The position numbers and the translations under genes are program-made. Of a stretch of DNA of 64,000 nucleotides, positions 55,297-64,000 are shown piece after piece. This DNA is from Gracilaria domingensis (Eukaryota; Rhodophyta; Florideophyceae; Gracilariales; Gracilariaceae): the NCBI GenBank assembly GCA_022539475.1, contig VCMS01000159.1, forward strand, positions 124,001-188,000. The letters are read 5' to 3'. Positions within the stretch are counted from its first letter, which is position 1. Every line of letters begins with the position of its first letter. The notes beneath the pieces were generated by a model. The model did no database searches. It was not told the origin of the DNA and saw only the letters and a list, made by a program, of their open reading frames with translations.

Positions 55297-57537
55297 TCAT
55301 ACCTCACCCTCAGCCGTCGAAAAACGCCCTATGTGCCTCACTAGAGCTTCAAGTGAACTCCTGTTATAAACACAGTATACACATCTGTACCCCGCCTCCA
55401 CATCGTCAGAACCAGGACGCTCAAAAGTCCCTTGGTCACAGCAATCTGCAGTGCACCCATATATTCTGCTGTATACTCTGTGTGATGGTGGTATTGTGCG
55501 CTGACTCCATCGTCGTGGAGCCCTTAACATGCAAATCATTTGCCCAGGGTCCATGCAAACGATTGCGGCAGAGCTCGGAGAGAACGCACAACGTAACCAC
55601 TCTCGTCTGTCGCTCCGTGTTTCACTAAATCCGTCAACAACCGCACAAATCGTGCCTTTCTGCGCTGCGTTGGATACAACAGATCTGCATGCATCTCTAG
55701 AGCCGAGTGTGTCCTGGCATGCCACAACAAACCTGCTGTTCCGATTGGCGAGACGTTCGGCAAAGTAACTTTTGCCACTTCCAGCTAGTCCGCAAACAAC
55801 GATCAACCGCGGCAACTTCTTCAACGGACGTCCCTCCGTACGAAATGGTTCATGATAAGGTGAAAAACGGTCAGTGATATAGTATATCGAAGGGTATACA
55901 AGCTCCAGCGGATTGGCGTGCTCATCTGCCTCCTGCAGCACCGAATATCTCCACTGCAGCTCTGTGTGGTACTGGTTCAGAAACATTTCTTGGTCATAGC
56001 GCATCACCGGTCCGCCGCGTTGACGCTCCACCATTTCAACAGCTTCGCGAGCCGACATCTTAGGTTGCTGTCTTGTCAACGCGCATTTTGGGTCTCGACA
56101 ACAACCGATAAACTGCTTGGTTCCGTCCCACCCGTTCACCAACGAACAGTTTGAACATAGCGTTGGACCAGAAGAGCAGCCGAACAGCATAAGCCACACA
56201 GCCAGCAGCATCGCAGTACGTGTGTCATTTTCCGCACCATGAATCAGAGTCATTCTCGCTTCCACAGCGTGAGCAACAAACGCATCAATCTGGTGGAAGT
56301 TTAGTTCGTCCCTTTTGTGTAAGGGGAGAAACAAATTACGACAAGACGCACTAAACCACTTCGACGGCAAACGCTTTTCCTGCGCAACAGAAACAACCAG
56401 CTTGAAGCCCACACTTTCGATTGCAGCGAGCTGCGCCCTTGAACACACTGCAGCGCACACTGCCACACGCAGCGGGGCGAACCACATCAACTTCTGTGGC
56501 AGTGCGACCGTAGTAGCAATTCCCTCGCCATCTAGAAAAGCCCAACTGTATGCTATGTAGTTCGAAGCAGATGGAGGCAAAGTGTCGTCAGCCCTTAACG
56601 GCACTGTGTTCTCTCCCATGTTGGAGCGGACATCATTCATGACTTGGTGGTGTTTCGCCTTCTGTTGAGGCGATAAACGTTCCCAGAAGAGCGACTCGTA
56701 CGGAGGCGGGTAAACATGCTGAACTGCAGCATCGCGCGGCACGAAGACCACATCCAGGCCAATGTACAGGACGTTTGGCAAACATCGAGCCAGAAGTGAC
56801 GCCCCTCGACCTCGACCAGACTCCGGCGCGTCGAGGATCAGCACAGCATACCACACATCCAACGCAGCGAACCAGAATTGTTTGGCCGCGCATCGAGCTT
56901 GAGCGCGGTATAAATACGAGCCGGCAACAGACGGGTCAAGGTGGACGAGCGAATCGGCTTCGGACAACACGCGGGGGTGACGTGGATCAAGGCGCGCCGC
57001 GGCGATCATGCGAATGGTTGCAATCTGAAGCTGCATTTGTATCGAAGTGTGAGTTTGTTGAATCAACGCGGTCAGCTGATACAAGTCGTCAACCACAGAC
57101 TCATACTGCGGCGACAATGTGGCGGCGCTTGTGGCAAGCTGTAACAAACTGGCAACTTTGGCAGCCGCGTGAAGCTGTCGTGCGGGTTTGACTGGCGTGC
57201 GAGCGGCAGAACACGGTGGAGTGAATAGCACCTCAAAAGTTGTGCGCGGTAGCCCAACAGCTGCGCGGGCGTGTTGCGCGTGAGGCCAGAACACGGTAGC
57301 ACGTCGCGGGTGAGTACTTGCAAGAAACAGTGGTGGGTGCGACACAGATGCGGAGAGGTGGCGCAAGAGTAGCGAGCTGGTGTGGCTTCCCAGGGCGCGA
57401 CACTCGGAGACGGAGGCAATGACGACGCAGTGAGCAGGTGGCAGCGAGTCAGGCAGTAAGGCGTGCAGGAAGCGTCCGGTGGCGCTTATGGCGCCATTGG
57501 AGGACGAGAAGATGAGTGCAGGGCCGGGCGACGCCAT
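55297..57537 (-). CDS. Phosphatase-fold (Cys-less) plus P-loop kinase-like protein, 746 aa
   Basis: The Met at 57537 (MASPGPALIF) is the first ATG; it follows a TATA-like CATAAATGG by about 80 bp. Residues 165-240 look TPR-like (ADSLVHLDPSVAGSYLYRAQ). Residues about 350-450 resemble a dual-specificity phosphatase, but the signature reads HGAENDTRT at 433-441. Gly434 stands where the catalytic Cys of HC-x5-R should be, while Arg440 is kept. A Cys-containing loop follows. From about 577 a P-loop (GLAGSGKS, 583-590) opens a polynucleotide-kinase-like or zeta-toxin-like NTP-binding domain, ending in a Cys-rich tail (CTADCCDQG, YRCVYCVYN). The fusion suggests a regulatory or RNA/phosphoinositide role; the family is not certain. 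Confidence 0.7.
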   Translation of the reverse strand: MASPGPALIFSSSNGAISATGRFLHALLPDSLPPAHCVVIASVSECRALGSHTSSLLLRHLSASVSHPPLFLASTHPRRATVFWPHAQHARAAVGLPRTTFEVLFTPPCSAARTPVKPARQLHAAAKVASLLQLATSAATLSPQYESVVDDLYQLTALIQQTHTSIQMQLQIATIRMIAAARLDPRHPRVLSEADSLVHLDPSVAGSYLYRAQARCAAKQFWFAALDVWYAVLILDAPESGRGRGASLLARCLPNVLYIGLDVVFVPRDAAVQHVYPPPYESLFWERLSPQQKAKHHQVMNDVRSNMGENTVPLRADDTLPPSASNYIAYSWAFLDGEGIATTVALPQKLMWFAPLRVAVCAAVCSRAQLAAIESVGFKLVVSVAQEKRLPSKWFSASCRNLFLPLHKRDELNFHQIDAFVAHAVEARMTLIHGAENDTRTAMLLAVWLMLFGCSSGPTLCSNCSLVNGWDGTKQFIGCCRDPKCALTRQQPKMSAREAVEMVERQRGGPVMRYDQEMFLNQYHTELQWRYSVLQEADEHANPLELVYPSIYYITDRFSPYHEPFRTEGRPLKKLPRLIVVCGLAGSGKSYFAERLANRNSRFVVACQDTLGSRDACRSVVSNAAQKGTICAVVDGFSETRSDRREWLRCAFSPSSAAIVCMDPGQMICMLRAPRRWSQRTIPPSHRVYSRIYGCTADCCDQGTFERPGSDDVEAGYRCVYCVYNRSSLEALVRHIGRFSTAEGEV

Positions 57538-57925
57538 GCGAGCAACACCGTTTGAGCTGCGACAGATGTGCAGCCTTCGACGGGTGCTCAAGGAATCGGG
57601 ATGCTTGCTAGTCGGCCATTTATGCGGCGTTCACCGGAGGGCTTCCCTCCTAAGGAAGATGGAGATTGAACAGCGCGACCACGGCAGCACCGAAGAGCTG
57701 CGTTGCGTGCATGTAGGACAACTCGCTCATGTCGCACACATGCAGTGCGGCGCTGATTGTTGGGGTTGCCACCAAAACATGGTTTGACCTGCTCAGCCAT
57801 GATCATCAGCAACTGGGTTCGCGTAACCAAGGAACCATATTTGGTGCCTGTGGAACCATGGACCACCAAGACCCCTCAGTTGAACCGCACGAACATTCAT
57901 CAGGATTCCTGATTCAGGAACCAAA

Positions 57926-58192
57926 GTGCCCATGGCACAGAAACTTACAGCCCGGACGGCTTACAGTTTCAAACAATCCTCCTTTTTGACCGCGTTTTCA
58001 CGTTCCTGGCTTGGTTTTACGGCGGATCGTTCCTCCGACAGCATTTTTTTGGCAACCGATCATTACTTTGGAACGGACAAAACGGTGCTCCAATTGGCGA
58101 TGATGGCCAAGGTGCACGACGCTGGCGCTCCCGCCGACATGGAAGGTGTGGATGAACGGATTCTTCGACAATTCTTCTCCACAATCAACTAA
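57926..58192 (+). CDS. Uncertain 88-codon ORF
   Basis: The frame ends TDKTVLQLAMMAKVHDAGAP...RILRQFFSTIN, which has a protein-like balance of residues and looks like the end of a larger protein. It overlaps in another frame with a second open stretch (57729-57989). It could be the 3' remnant of a frameshifted gene squeezed between two minus-strand genes. No family recognised. Confidence 0.2.
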   Translation: MPMAQKLTARTAYSFKQSSFLTAFSRSWLGFTADRSSDSIFLATDHYFGTDKTVLQLAMMAKVHDAGAPADMEGVDERILRQFFSTIN

Positions 58193-58231
58193 CAATTCTT
58201 TTACGGGCTCCTTAATTGTAGTGTTTACGCT

Positions 58232-60061
58232 TCACTGCGACTCGTCCCACCAGAAGCGATATCGTGCGATATCTCTCTCCACACTCATATCTAACGGATC
58301 GTTAAAGCTCACCGGCCCAGTTGCATCGCCGTAACGCAAACATGTTGTGTCACCACTGCCATAGCTGAACGTGCCAGCACCACACTTCTCACATTCAGTT
58401 GCTCCCGCTTGTCTGCTTACGAACCCAGCTGCACACTTCTTGCACGGTCGCGGCGTAGAGCACCGGGGGCACATAGAACTCAGCAAACTTTCATATGTTG
58501 CCACCACTCGAAAAGTTCCGGCTGCGCACTGCACACACTCATTTCCAGCTTCTCCGCTCACAGCCTTTCCATAGCTGCCCGCGGCGCATGGCGAACAAGT
58601 CCCGTTCACAATTCCGAGATTAGCCGCTAGACGTCCCCGACAGCCACACGAAAAGTCGACATCACGAACTTCATTTCCGGCGCATTCATCACATCCTTCG
58701 AAGCTGAAACTGCCATAATAGGACCCCGTACACGGTGGGCACTGCGAAACGCCGTCTTCGGATATCCAACATTCATTCCTTAGACAAAACGAACGGTTAC
58801 CGCTCGATACAAGCTGAGTACCGATGGCACAGTTTGTCTCTTCATCCAAGCATTCTTGGCGGGACTCATCGGGCACCATTCCTTCAGGGCACAGTTCACA
58901 GCTTGTTGCCCCATGGTCTGTAGAAACAGTGCCAATGGGGCACCGAATGCACTCAGCAGCATCAGATTCCGAACTGAAGTGCCCTGCACCACAGAGGCTG
59001 CAGAAGCGCGCAAATTCTGTCTCACGAATATGTGTTCCAGGCGCACAGCTGCCATTCACGGCAAGTGTATCCAAATCTGGATGAACCCCTCGCATGCAAT
59101 GCGAATTCTGCACGCCAGCTCGGATCACTTCGGCACAAGGTGCGCAGTGTAGAGTAAGACCCCCAACGCTTCCCTCCGATCTGGAACACGGAACGCACCT
59201 TTCTTTCTCCATGTCGTATCGTTCATCCGTATTGCAGCGTTCGCAGTCGCCGGCCGATGTTTGGATGAAACCTTGAGGACACGGTCCGTTCACTTGCCGG
59301 CAAAACCTTGATCCATGCTCGTATGATGTGGTGTTTGCTGGACAATCATAACACTGAGGATGAACACTGTATCCTTGAACGATTCTACCATACTGGCCGG
59401 GGTCACATGGTACGCATCTCGTTGATCCAAAGGGTTTCTCGGGTTTGGAACCTGCTTGGCATGGTGTACATTCCGTAGATGCTGCCGCGCTGAACGTCCC
59501 GGGTTGGCAAGGCAGACATGGATTGTACCCGTTAGTATCTGTACCAGCTGGGCATGGGGAGCATTGATCAATCGAGGTAGCTCCGGGAGGAGCCGCAGAT
59601 CCTGGAGGACAGAGCTTGCATTCTAAAAGGTTTTCTTCGTCACTGTATCCTGCCCGACATGGCTCACAGGGGTTTGTGTCTTGTTCGCCCCATCGAAATG
59701 TGATAAAAGTTCCAAGCGGACAAGAGACACATTCGGAAGAACGCTCTGAAGAATATGTGCCGTTTGAGCATGGCGTACAAGACTCCGAGCCGGCGTGGGA
59801 AAACGTTCCAGCGGGACAATTTCTGCATCTACCCGCACTCTGAGATCCAGAGAATGGGAGGTATTTCCCGGGCTCACATTGCATACAGAACGTGGCATTT
59901 CTTGAATGTTGGTATGTTCCAGGAGGACAGAGCTCGCAATCGCATGTGTCGGGAATCCGAAACGAACCTCTCGGACAATCGCACGCGGACGCAGTTGTGA
60001 TGCATAACAGCAGTGCGACGCTCAATATGATCCGTATCATGTCATTAGCAGAGGTGGACAT
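58232..60061 (-). CDS. Secreted Cys-repeat protein (ephrin-receptor-like GCC2/GCC3 modules), 609 aa
   Basis: A signal peptide (MIRIILSVALLLCITTASA) begins at the second Met (60040). The first Met (60061) adds seven residues and lies only 30-38 bp after a TTAAATAAG box, so the second start may be the real one. The rest is a run of about twenty modules such as CPAGTFSHAGSESC, CQPGTFSAAASTEC and CAAGTFRVVATYES, each with two CxxC or CxC-type pairs, as in the smaller gene at 51123-51926. No membrane helix is seen, and the end (DIARYRFWWDESQ) is free of cysteine. A secreted adhesive or matrix protein is likely; the ligand is unknown. Confidence 0.87.
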   Translation of the reverse strand: MSTSANDMIRIILSVALLLCITTASACDCPRGSFRIPDTCDCELCPPGTYQHSRNATFCMQCEPGKYLPFSGSQSAGRCRNCPAGTFSHAGSESCTPCSNGTYSSERSSECVSCPLGTFITFRWGEQDTNPCEPCRAGYSDEENLLECKLCPPGSAAPPGATSIDQCSPCPAGTDTNGYNPCLPCQPGTFSAAASTECTPCQAGSKPEKPFGSTRCVPCDPGQYGRIVQGYSVHPQCYDCPANTTSYEHGSRFCRQVNGPCPQGFIQTSAGDCERCNTDERYDMEKERCVPCSRSEGSVGGLTLHCAPCAEVIRAGVQNSHCMRGVHPDLDTLAVNGSCAPGTHIRETEFARFCSLCGAGHFSSESDAAECIRCPIGTVSTDHGATSCELCPEGMVPDESRQECLDEETNCAIGTQLVSSGNRSFCLRNECWISEDGVSQCPPCTGSYYGSFSFEGCDECAGNEVRDVDFSCGCRGRLAANLGIVNGTCSPCAAGSYGKAVSGEAGNECVQCAAGTFRVVATYESLLSSMCPRCSTPRPCKKCAAGFVSRQAGATECEKCGAGTFSYGSGDTTCLRYGDATGPVSFNDPLDMSVERDIARYRFWWDESQ

Positions 60062-63000
60062 TAGGGAAGATAGATGGGATCCAAATTGGTCTTATTTAAC
60101 ACCCTAATGAAGAAGAAGAAGAATGATTGTACCACTTGCTTAGGATTGAGTTGATCATTTTACTGCAAGACAATATTCGGACTACATCATGTTGATGATC
60201 ACGGCTTGAGACAAACCCTCCTATTTCCAATAATGTATCTGTGGCAAGTAAGCAAAGTTTCACTCGTGGACATGACACGTAGGTGCCCAACCATGACAAA
60301 AGCCACGAACAAAACTGACCTTCAAAGCTCGTTTTGTTTCGTTCTTGATACATGCGGGGAATCTTCGGTTATGCTGAGCAGAAACATGAGTTGCTTTTAG
60401 CAAGAATGAAGTGAATTCTGTAACAGACCAATGCAAGCACAACCCCGTAAGTTTTTGCATACTCTTATTACAATAGAAAGCCTAGAGATAGGTCTAATTA
60501 GAATCTATAGAGCTAGAGAAACTCTCCGTGGTTTAATTAGAACTGGCTTGGCCTGAGCGGCAGCCTGAGACTACCATAAAGGCACCTGATCGCGGAGATT
60601 CGCGATCAGGAGGAGGTCAGAGAGGAGGCAGAGAGCCCGCTGACACTCTCTTCTTTGGTGCCGTATCGTTGTTCTAGGGCTTGATTTGCCACAACTCTCA
60701 CCGTAGTATCACATTTTTGAGAGAGAATGTAAGAACCACAAAACGAGCATAATCATTTCTTTTCAACCTTTGGGCCATGGCAGTAGAATACTTCTTTCCG
60801 TACAGGTCCCTCGAACTGCTGAAAACAAAAGTTCGTGTAACAAGATGGTAACCAAAAATCTTTCCTTAATGATTGATAAATATACCCATGCAGCATCGTC
60901 GGAACAAAGATTGCGCAAAACGGTGTACCCCTGGCACCAGCCTGCTGACGTCCCTGAGCGGCATGTGCAGTCCGCCAAAAGTTTGCAATACTCCTGGCCC
61001 CCTCCATCCCCTACCCACCCGCTTAACCCCATGCTCTCAAGGTGACAAAAAATTGTCACCGTTTCGCTAGATGACTTTTGGGTGACCTGGTCCACTTTGA
61101 CTCGGCTGGTCTCACGTCACCCTGGCCGGGTGATGCTCACCCATCCAGAATGATGTGTTGAGTGACGTGGGACCAGCAAAGGTGATGTCAGACCGGCTCA
61201 GGGTGAAGCCACCTTGTTTTGAAAGATCACTAAAGCACGGTGAGGCAAACGGCCCTTGTGTTCATGAATTTGGGCAGCAGCAGTGATGTAAAGTTTCTTT
61301 CCCTGCTGATCACCTCATGGTCGCCTTGAACTGCACAGCGTCGCAGACCAAAACTTACACCTTTGCGCGATCCGCCTTGGACTCTAAGCAAGTCAACTGC
61401 ATGAACGCGTTCCAAGTTTCAGAATCGTGATCAATACCTGATGTGTCTTTGCAGCAGTTAATAATTATAAGCTTTTTCCTGCGGCGTAATCCTCATCGCC
61501 ATCCCTTTCCCTCTCACTAACGTTGAATTCTGTTGAATGATACTCTGTTCGCTCGGTAGGCACTTTGCTCTGTGCGTATAGCCCACTTGCTTTGGAAATA
61601 TATAAAGTGAGTTAGCAGCGTGATTTTGCTCAACTTTTAGCACCGTTTCTTTTTGATCTGGCCATTGAAGCTGAAGTAGTCTAATTAAAACTCTCCGCAA
61701 TCCTCAAATGGTTAGCATTTGTCACACCGTGCGTCACTATCAGCGGCGCAAACTGCGTCCAGCAAACATGTTCCAGAAAACGAACCTAACGTTGCAAATG
61801 TGATAGCAAATCAACAGGATGAGCAGAAAGACAAAAGTAGTGACTCCAATACAGACAGCAGTTTTCTGTAGAAAGCACCAAACAGTTCTTCTGGATTCAG
61901 CTGTTTTCGAACTACAGATAAGAGCTCATCAACGGCAAAGAAAGACAATATTATCTGCAATTCTGACATTAAGTGAAACCTGTACCCACCTTATAACCCT
62001 AATATGAAACAAAATCCCTACCCCTGCAAAAGCCCCTAAAATCAGGGTTCTTTTTCAAATCTGTACCCACCCAAAACCCCCTAAAATCGCACCCCGCTAA
62101 AAAAACCTCTAAAATCTGGGTACCTTGATGCCTTCCAGAGGCAACATTTGCTGACACGTGTATTTGGATTTTTAGGCAAAAATCTATGCGAAGGGTACAG
62201 ATCACCGATTAATATACCATTGAGATCAGAGATTTATACTTTGGACGTCATTTTTGTAACAGAATCACGCAGGTGGTGACACACCCAACGGACGTGCGAG
62301 GTATTACCAGCTAAGTTAATGGAAATCTGCAGATGTGCACAATAAAATAGACAACAAATAAAAACGGAAAACGCCCACGCCATCTCCAGACGAGAACTCA
62401 GAATAATTCGACTAAAACCTGCGTCAAATTTTAAACACAAATTCGAAACCAAACGGCTAAAAAAAAAAATAAGAGCCAATCCTCAGAGATAAACGAAGGA
62501 AAAAGAAAAAATAAGAAATGAAAAGGCAAGAACCACCAAGTAGCCAAAAGAGGTGGTCAATAATGATTGAGGAAAACCCATTTAACTAAAAAGAAGAAGA
62601 AAGAAAAGAGTGAAAAGAAGGTTGACAAGCAGGTGCTGCTCTTTGTGTGGGGGTGTTGTAAGTGGTGGGTGGTTAGAGAGACCGAAAAAAAGTCGACTCG
62701 AATGCCACGTTTCTTATATAGAAGATTAATACCCTTCATTCTAGCTTTTCTTTGTAGGCAGCAAATCGTAAAAACCATTTCTATTCGTTTCTAATTTCTA
62801 CTCCATTGCAAAATTAATTCCAGACACTTTGTCGCCTTACTAATGTCTTACTAGTTCCTTCTCTGAAGCTCCGAGCCACATCTTTTCTCCTAACAGGTTG
62901 TGCGAGAGATTTAAGAATTTCTAGGATAATCAGAGAACTTCTAAACAGGTCATTCAACAAAATTCTAGACCGCCCCGTGTCCTAAATATATTGACTTAAA
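60062..63000. other. Gene-poor stretch with small repeats
   Basis: No gene recognised. It holds a perfect 10-bp-arm hairpin (60585-60594/60601-60610), a GGTGACAA/TTGTCACC hairpin near 61,041-61,060 followed by more GGTGA/TCACC pairs, and a loose tandem repeat of a CCCCTAAAATC-type motif at about 61,980-62,130. Confidence 0.5.
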
Positions 63001-63042
63001 CGGTTCCGTCAGGAGATCTCGATACTCTCCGGAGTCTATCCA

Positions 63043-63108
63043 GAACCTTCCGGTTTGTTCAGAAGGGGGGGTTCAGAACCTTCTAGTATTTTCTAGAATA
63101 TTCCAGAA
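63043..63108. promoter_or_regulatory. Heat-shock element cluster
   Basis: Alternating GAA and TTC triplets at 5-bp steps: TTCTAGAATATTCCAGAA at 63091-63108 is four perfect units, and GTTCAGAACCTTC precedes it at about 63071-63083. Further GAACCTTC near 63043 adds to the set. This is the standard binding pattern of heat-shock factor trimers. Confidence 0.65.
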
Positions 63109-63300
63109 AGTCCCTGAGTCCCTGAATACCCCCTGGAATTACCGTTGCTTACGGTGCGTCAGTACCCGAACAACTTGTCCTTTGACTCGTCACAGAGTGA
63201 TGCTGAGTGCGAAAACCTGTCACACTCAGTCACGTTCAGTTGATATCACTCGCATCAGCGTAACCAAGTGCAGTTCGCAGTGAACTTAGCGCTGTAGTCA

Positions 63301-63753
63301 TTGTCTCTCCATTCAGCCTCCGGTCCCCGCCATGGCTCCCGCTACATCCCTGGCGTGAGTGCGCCTGCTGCTGCCGTCCCTGGCGAGGGTGTGCTCGCTG
63401 CTGCCGCCCCTATCGATTCCATCCCGTACGCCGCGGCCGGTGCTCACGTGGATGGCGTGAAAGCCGAGGACGCCGCGAAATACACCGAATCGTTGGAGTT
63501 CGTTGCCGAATTTCAGGCAGCGCCTCCGTCGGTGCCGCGTGTTACCCTCTCACCGCCGTCGAGGACCCCCGCCCTGTCCACGTTCCACCTTATTCGGACT
63601 TATTTGGCGTTGTGGCAAGATTCCTATAGGTGTGTTGAGGAGTCAATGGCCAGGCATCGTCCTTTGGGAATCACTTCTTCAGTTCTCGTGCGCACCCTTC
63701 GCACTCTGCGCTGTTTCATAAGGGCTTTAGAGGCCCGTTTGTTGGACTCCTAG
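63301..63753 (+). CDS. Uncertain ORF downstream of the heat-shock elements
   Basis: 150 codons open without a good ATG near its start; the nearest ATG (63332) is in another frame and meets a stop after eight codons. The first half is Ala/Pro-rich (APAAAVPGEGVLAAAAPIDS); the second looks more ordered (FHLIRTYLALWQDSYRCVEE). It could be an exon, a mobile-element fragment or noise. Confidence 0.25.
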   Translation: MSLHSASGPRHGSRYIPGVSAPAAAVPGEGVLAAAAPIDSIPYAAAGAHVDGVKAEDAAKYTESLEFVAEFQAAPPSVPRVTLSPPSRTPALSTFHLIRTYLALWQDSYRCVEESMARHRPLGITSSVLVRTLRTLRCFIRALEARLLDS

Positions 63754-63875
63754 CTTCGGTCAGATCTCTTTTCTTGCTTCCTTGTAAACTCTTGATGCCT
63801 TTTGTCCCTCCAAACCTTTCTTGTCTTCGCATATACGAAGAAAATCTTCTTGGAAAGTATTCAACAGACCATCAA

Positions 63876-64000
63876 ATGCAAATATCGAGTGCTTTCGAAG
63901 CAAGGACGACAGTGGTTGAAGATGTATGGTCTTTCCTTTTCCTGAATGGCATAGAATGTTTCATGGACGACGCAAATGAGTCTGAAGAAGAAAAGGCCAA
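63876..64000 (+). CDS. Possible gene start running off the window
   Basis: From an ATG at 63876 the frame is open for 41 codons to the window edge (MQISSAFEARTTVVEDVWSF), ending in an acidic run. It has no recognisable family at this length. Confidence 0.25.
   Translation, partial: MQISSAFEARTTVVEDVWSFLFLNGIECFMDDANESEEEKA

Overview
The window looks like nuclear DNA of a multicellular red alga (florideophyte, Chondrus- or Gracilaria-like). The main evidence is a tail-to-tail pair of respiratory-burst NADPH oxidases in which four extra membrane segments interrupt the NADPH-binding half; I know this layout only from red algae. Long intronless genes, compact promoters with TATA boxes 75-125 bp before the ATG, and a young LTR element fit the same picture. 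The species call is inference.

Layout. 1-21.7 kb is a graveyard of TIR/NB-ARC/WD40 immune-receptor-type genes. One long intact copy (2695-7014, minus) lies among at least six decayed fragments on both strands and several blocks of duplicated relic DNA (1-950 with 19.07-20.23 kb; 2.2-2.8 with 20.33-20.95 kb; 16.8-17.5 with 21.2-21.7 kb). A young, whole-looking Ty1/copia-order LTR element (7850-13445) sits inside this region, together with one small unknown gene (14496-15038), a decayed ankyrin-repeat gene and a broken Cys-rich secreted-protein gene. From about 21.72 to 27.18 kb lies a 5.4-kb element with 1.4-kb inverted arms and a core of gene scraps, including a MYND-finger relic. 27.2-32 kb is gene-poor, with one pair of old diverged repeats.

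From 32 kb the density of real genes rises: a small secreted protein (31974-32615), two NADPH oxidases (34709-37252 plus; 40337-42850 minus), a probable kinesin relic (about 43.2-43.7 kb), a glycosylated three-pass membrane protein (46794-47933), two secreted Cys-repeat proteins (51123-51926 and 58232-60061), a small basic protein (53199-53621), a GC-rich lytic-polysaccharide-monooxygenase-like protein (53710-54882), and a large protein joining a phosphatase fold that lacks its catalytic cysteine to a P-loop kinase-like end (55297-57537). The right edge has a strong heat-shock-element cluster (about 63.04-63.11 kb) before an unclear ORF.

The most unusual signal is not a gene. The window is peppered with short, near-perfect inverted repeats with tiny loops. 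Where two copies of the same DNA can be compared (block A, the duplicated tail of the receptor gene, the two arms of the 5.4-kb element), the differences repeatedly make one copy pair perfectly, or keep both copies paired although their sequences differ. This looks like fold-back templated mutation (quasi-palindrome correction) acting often in this genome, including inside the coding sequence of the receptor gene.
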